A stretch of 8,378 bases of DNA, from the NCBI GenBank assembly GCA_003151555.1, contig PLXU01000152.1:1-8378 (forward strand), read 5' to 3'. Shown piece after piece: positions 7,045 to 8,378 of this stretch. How positions within the stretch are numbered: position 1 is the first letter of the stretch; the number at the start of each line of letters is the position of its first letter. Origin of the DNA: Acidimicrobiaceae bacterium (lineage in GTDB: Bacteria > Actinomycetota > Acidimicrobiia > Acidimicrobiales > RAAP-2). A model generated the notes under the pieces. The model did not search any database. It saw only the letters and a program-made list of their open reading frames with translations, and was not told where the DNA came from. The position numbers were made by a program, and so were the translations under genes.

Positions 7045-7490
7045 CCCGCCATTCTACGAGTCCGACCCCAGGAGCCCTTTTAGAGACCGGTAATTTAACG
7101 ATTCTTTACGACGAGAACCGGCGTGATCACGACGGACGCGACGTGTGCGTCCATCGGCCAGTTCAGATTGTGACCAACTTGTGCACGTGCGCACTCACTC
7201 GCGCACTGAGGAAGCGATCTGCGGGCTCGAGACCGAAATGTTGGCGCGGCCAGTCGTTAGTGGTCCTTCTCGATCCGCGGCGAAAACAGGCATTAATTAG
7301 GCCAAAATCGCCCCTCGAGGGTCGAAATCGATTGGCCGGAACGCGCAAAAGCCTTGTTTTACTGAGAAGAATCACAACACTTCCGGAAAATTTCCATAAA
7401 TCCCTATTTTTAGGCACTTTTGCGATAAAGATGTCCCTGGTTGCTGGGTACAGTCCCAGTCCGATTCAACGAAGAGTAAGGAGTCGACCG
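7045..7490. promoter_or_regulatory. Divergent intergenic region between obg and the HU gene
   Basis: This 446-bp stretch has no convincing gene. It should hold the leftward promoter of obg and the rightward promoter of HU, because terminators and gene orientation leave both genes without another source of transcription. It is clearly more AT-rich than the flanking genes, notably at 7090-7110 (taatttaacgattctttac) and at 7340-7430. I cannot assign a -35/-10 pair with confidence; AT-rich hexamers such as CATAAA (7395-7400), TATTTT (7405-7410) and GATAAA (7424-7429) lack a good -35 at standard spacing. Overlapping short palindromes occur at 7181-7194 (GTGCAC, GCACGTGC, GTGCGCAC). No tRNA, riboswitch or known small RNA was recognised. 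Confidence 0.5.
7478..7483 (+). promoter_or_regulatory. Ribosome binding site of the HU gene
   Basis: A strong AAGGAG lies 7 bases before the GTG at 7491. It decides the start: the same frame is open far upstream, with an ATG at 7431, but only the GTG has a good site and begins at the canonical HU N-terminus. Confidence 0.8.
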
Positions 7491-7769
7491 GTGAACAAGG
7501 CCGAGTTAGTAGATGCAATTGTCGCCGAGAGTGGCGCGACCAAGAGCACGGTAGCCGAGGTCCTAAAGGCCTTTGAAGACGTCGTCGTCAAGAGTGTCTC
7601 GGAGGGCGAGAAGATCGTTCTTTCGGGCTTTATGTCGTTCGAGCGTGTTGACCGCAAGGCTCGCACGGCCCGTAACCCTCAGACCGGTGAAGCCATTCAG
7701 GTGAAGGCCTCCAAGGCTCCGAAGATTTCCATCGGTTCCACCTTCAAGAAGGCCGTCAAAGGCTCGTAG
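7491..7769 (+). CDS. hup: DNA-binding protein HU
   Basis: HU is a small nucleoid protein that binds and bends DNA as a dimer, with little sequence preference. The 92 residues are the standard HU length: N-terminal helices (VNKAELVDAIVAESGATKSTVAEVLKAFEDVV), then IVLSGFMSFERVDRKARTARNPQTGE, the family signature that includes the RNP tip of the DNA-embracing arm (61-63), and a C-terminal SIGSTFKKAVKGS. There is no long Lys/Ala-rich tail like that of mycobacterial HupB. GTG 7491 is chosen for its AAGGAG site and correct N-terminus. The gene stands alone on the plus strand, flanked by obg (divergent) and rpmA (convergent), with its own terminator 18 bp after the stop. IHF subunits share this fold, but the sequence reads as HU. 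Confidence 0.96.
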   Translation: MNKAELVDAIVAESGATKSTVAEVLKAFEDVVVKSVSEGEKIVLSGFMSFERVDRKARTARNPQTGEAIQVKASKAPKISIGSTFKKAVKGS

Positions 7770-7787
7770 TTTCAGTAAAAGATCTTG

Positions 7788-7837
7788 CCTAAAACTAAAT
7801 TCCCCCGGGCGCGAACCCGGGGGAATTTAGTTTTAGG
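7788..7837. terminator. Bidirectional terminator between HU and rpmA (perfect inverted repeat)
   Basis: Two 22-base arms, 7788-7809 and 7816-7837, are exact reverse complements around a 6-base loop (CGCGAA). The inner stem is GC-only (CCCCCGGG against CCCGGGGG), and the outer stem is AT-rich (CCTAAAACTAAATT). Each transcript would therefore form a GC hairpin followed by a T-rich run (TTTAGTTTT), the layout of an intrinsic terminator in both directions. It lies 18 bp past the HU stop and 8 bp past the rpmA stop, exactly between the two converging genes. Confidence 0.92.
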
Positions 7838-7845
7838 AGGAAAAC

Positions 7846-8097
7846 TCAGTCAACGAGAACGTCAACCAGTTTCCGGCCGCCTCGGAAGCCGAATTTCACA
7901 GTTCCCTCAGCGAGCGCGAATAGGGTGTCATCCTTGCCAATGCCCACGTTGCGACCGGGGTGAAACTGGGTGCCGCGCTGGCGAATGATGATGCTCCCAC
8001 TCTTTACGGCCGTTCCGTCGAAGGTCTTGACCCCGAGACGCTGCGCGTTCGAGTCACGACCGTTCCTTGAAGAACCGCCACCTTTCGTCTTTGACAT
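7846..8097 (-). CDS. rpmA: 50S ribosomal protein L27
   Basis: L27 is a component of the large subunit whose N-terminus reaches the peptidyl transferase centre. The 83-residue protein is full length and highly characteristic: KGGGSSRNGRDSNAQRLGVKTFDG at 5-28, IIIRQRGTQFHPGRNVGIGKDDTLFAL in the middle and a GTVKFGFRGGRKLVDVL end. The N-terminus is MSKTKGGG rather than the common MAHKKGGG, and there is no cleavable extension of the Firmicutes type. ATG 8097 is preceded on the minus strand by AAGGAG (8108-8103) at 5 bases. That site overlaps the rplU stop codon, so the two genes are co-transcribed and probably coupled. Transcription ends at the shared hairpin just downstream. Confidence 0.98.
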   Translation of the reverse strand: MSKTKGGGSSRNGRDSNAQRLGVKTFDGTAVKSGSIIIRQRGTQFHPGRNVGIGKDDTLFALAEGTVKFGFRGGRKLVDVLVD

Positions 8098-8106
8098 GGG
8101 TACTCC

Positions 8107-8378
8107 TTAAGCCTTGACCGAAATCTTGGTGATTTCCACGGTTGAGTAGTGCTGACGGTGGCCCCAACGCTTGCGCTGATTGGCCTTCGACTTGTACGTG
8201 AGGGCGCGAATCTTCGGGCCCTTCTCCTCGCCCAGGATCGTGCCGGTGACCGACGATCCCTTGAGCGCCGCCCCGGCGGTGACCTTGTCACCATCGACCA
8301 GCAAAACGGGCACGAACTTGATTTTGGTGCCCACCTCTTCGGCGCGCAGATCGACGCGGACCACTTGGCCCTCGGTGA
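8107..8378 (-). CDS. rplU: 50S ribosomal protein L21, N-terminus cut by window edge
   Basis: L21 binds 23S rRNA in the large subunit. The frame stays open to the window edge; the codons before the GTG at 8364 read T-E-G-Q, which continues the family pattern (EGxxxxVxxLxxxxG). The GTG is therefore internal, and about the first 15 residues lie outside. Visible hallmarks are VRVDLRAEEVGTKIKFVPVLLV, the variable KVTAG..LKGSSVTGTIL stretch, then KIRALTYKSKANQRKRWGHRQHYSTVEITKI, the conserved basic C-terminus. The TAA stop lies 9 bp before rpmA. Order rplU-rpmA is near universal in bacteria, which confirms the call. Confidence 0.97.
   Translation of the reverse strand, partial: TEGQVVRVDLRAEEVGTKIKFVPVLLVDGDKVTAGAALKGSSVTGTILGEEKGPKIRALTYKSKANQRKRWGHRQHYSTVEITKISVKA

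Noticed and set aside
7189..7207. GCGCACT repeated 12 bp apart (7189-7195 and 7201-7207) with nearby short palindromes
   Set aside because: Repeats of 7 bases in a GC-rich area are too short to call an operator without conservation data; mentioned only in the intergenic entry.
7163..7417. 84-codon open frame on the minus strand in the obg-HU intergenic region
   Set aside because: The translation matches nothing recognisable, no good ribosome binding site was noticed and it lies across the likely promoter region.

Overview
This window looks like chromosomal core sequence from a high-GC actinobacterium. Three things support that: the GC-rich codon usage, the gene order rplU-rpmA-obg-proB-proA, and a short HU without a long basic tail. 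An Acidimicrobiia-like lineage is my best guess, but this is inference; no rRNA or phylogenetic marker was compared. There are no transposases, phage genes, tRNAs, rRNAs or CRISPR arrays.

Layout, left to right. (1) 1-332, plus strand: the 3' end of a class II DAHP synthase gene (shikimate pathway entry). It converges on, and overlaps by 34 bp, the end of the minus-strand cluster. (2) 299-7044, minus strand, read right to left: obg, proB, proA, a MoxR-type AAA+ ATPase, a CoxE-like vWA protein and a histidine phosphatase. All are tightly packed, with overlaps of 4-11 bp or a 23-bp gap, so this is almost certainly one transcription unit. (3) 7045-7490: the only long non-coding stretch, an AT-richer divergent intergenic region that must serve obg (leftward) and the HU gene (rightward). 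(4) 7491-7769, plus strand: a DNA-binding protein HU gene. (5) 7788-7837: a perfect 22-bp inverted repeat forming a bidirectional terminator between HU and rpmA. (6) 7846-8378, minus strand: rpmA (L27) and the 3' part of rplU (L21), cut by the window edge.

How the genes fit together. L21, L27 and the GTPase Obg belong to 50S ribosome structure and assembly. ProB and ProA carry out the first two steps of proline synthesis from glutamate. MoxR and the vWA protein form a recognised chaperone-like ATPase/adaptor pair, here translationally coupled to proA and to a phosphatase of unknown substrate. Two departures from the usual actinobacterial arrangement stand out. An oppositely oriented HU unit with its own terminator splits rpmA from obg. 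A MoxR-vWA pair sits directly after proA, where nadD and rsfS are often found. No clearly new system is evident; the MoxR-vWA-phosphatase coupling is the part whose job is least known.
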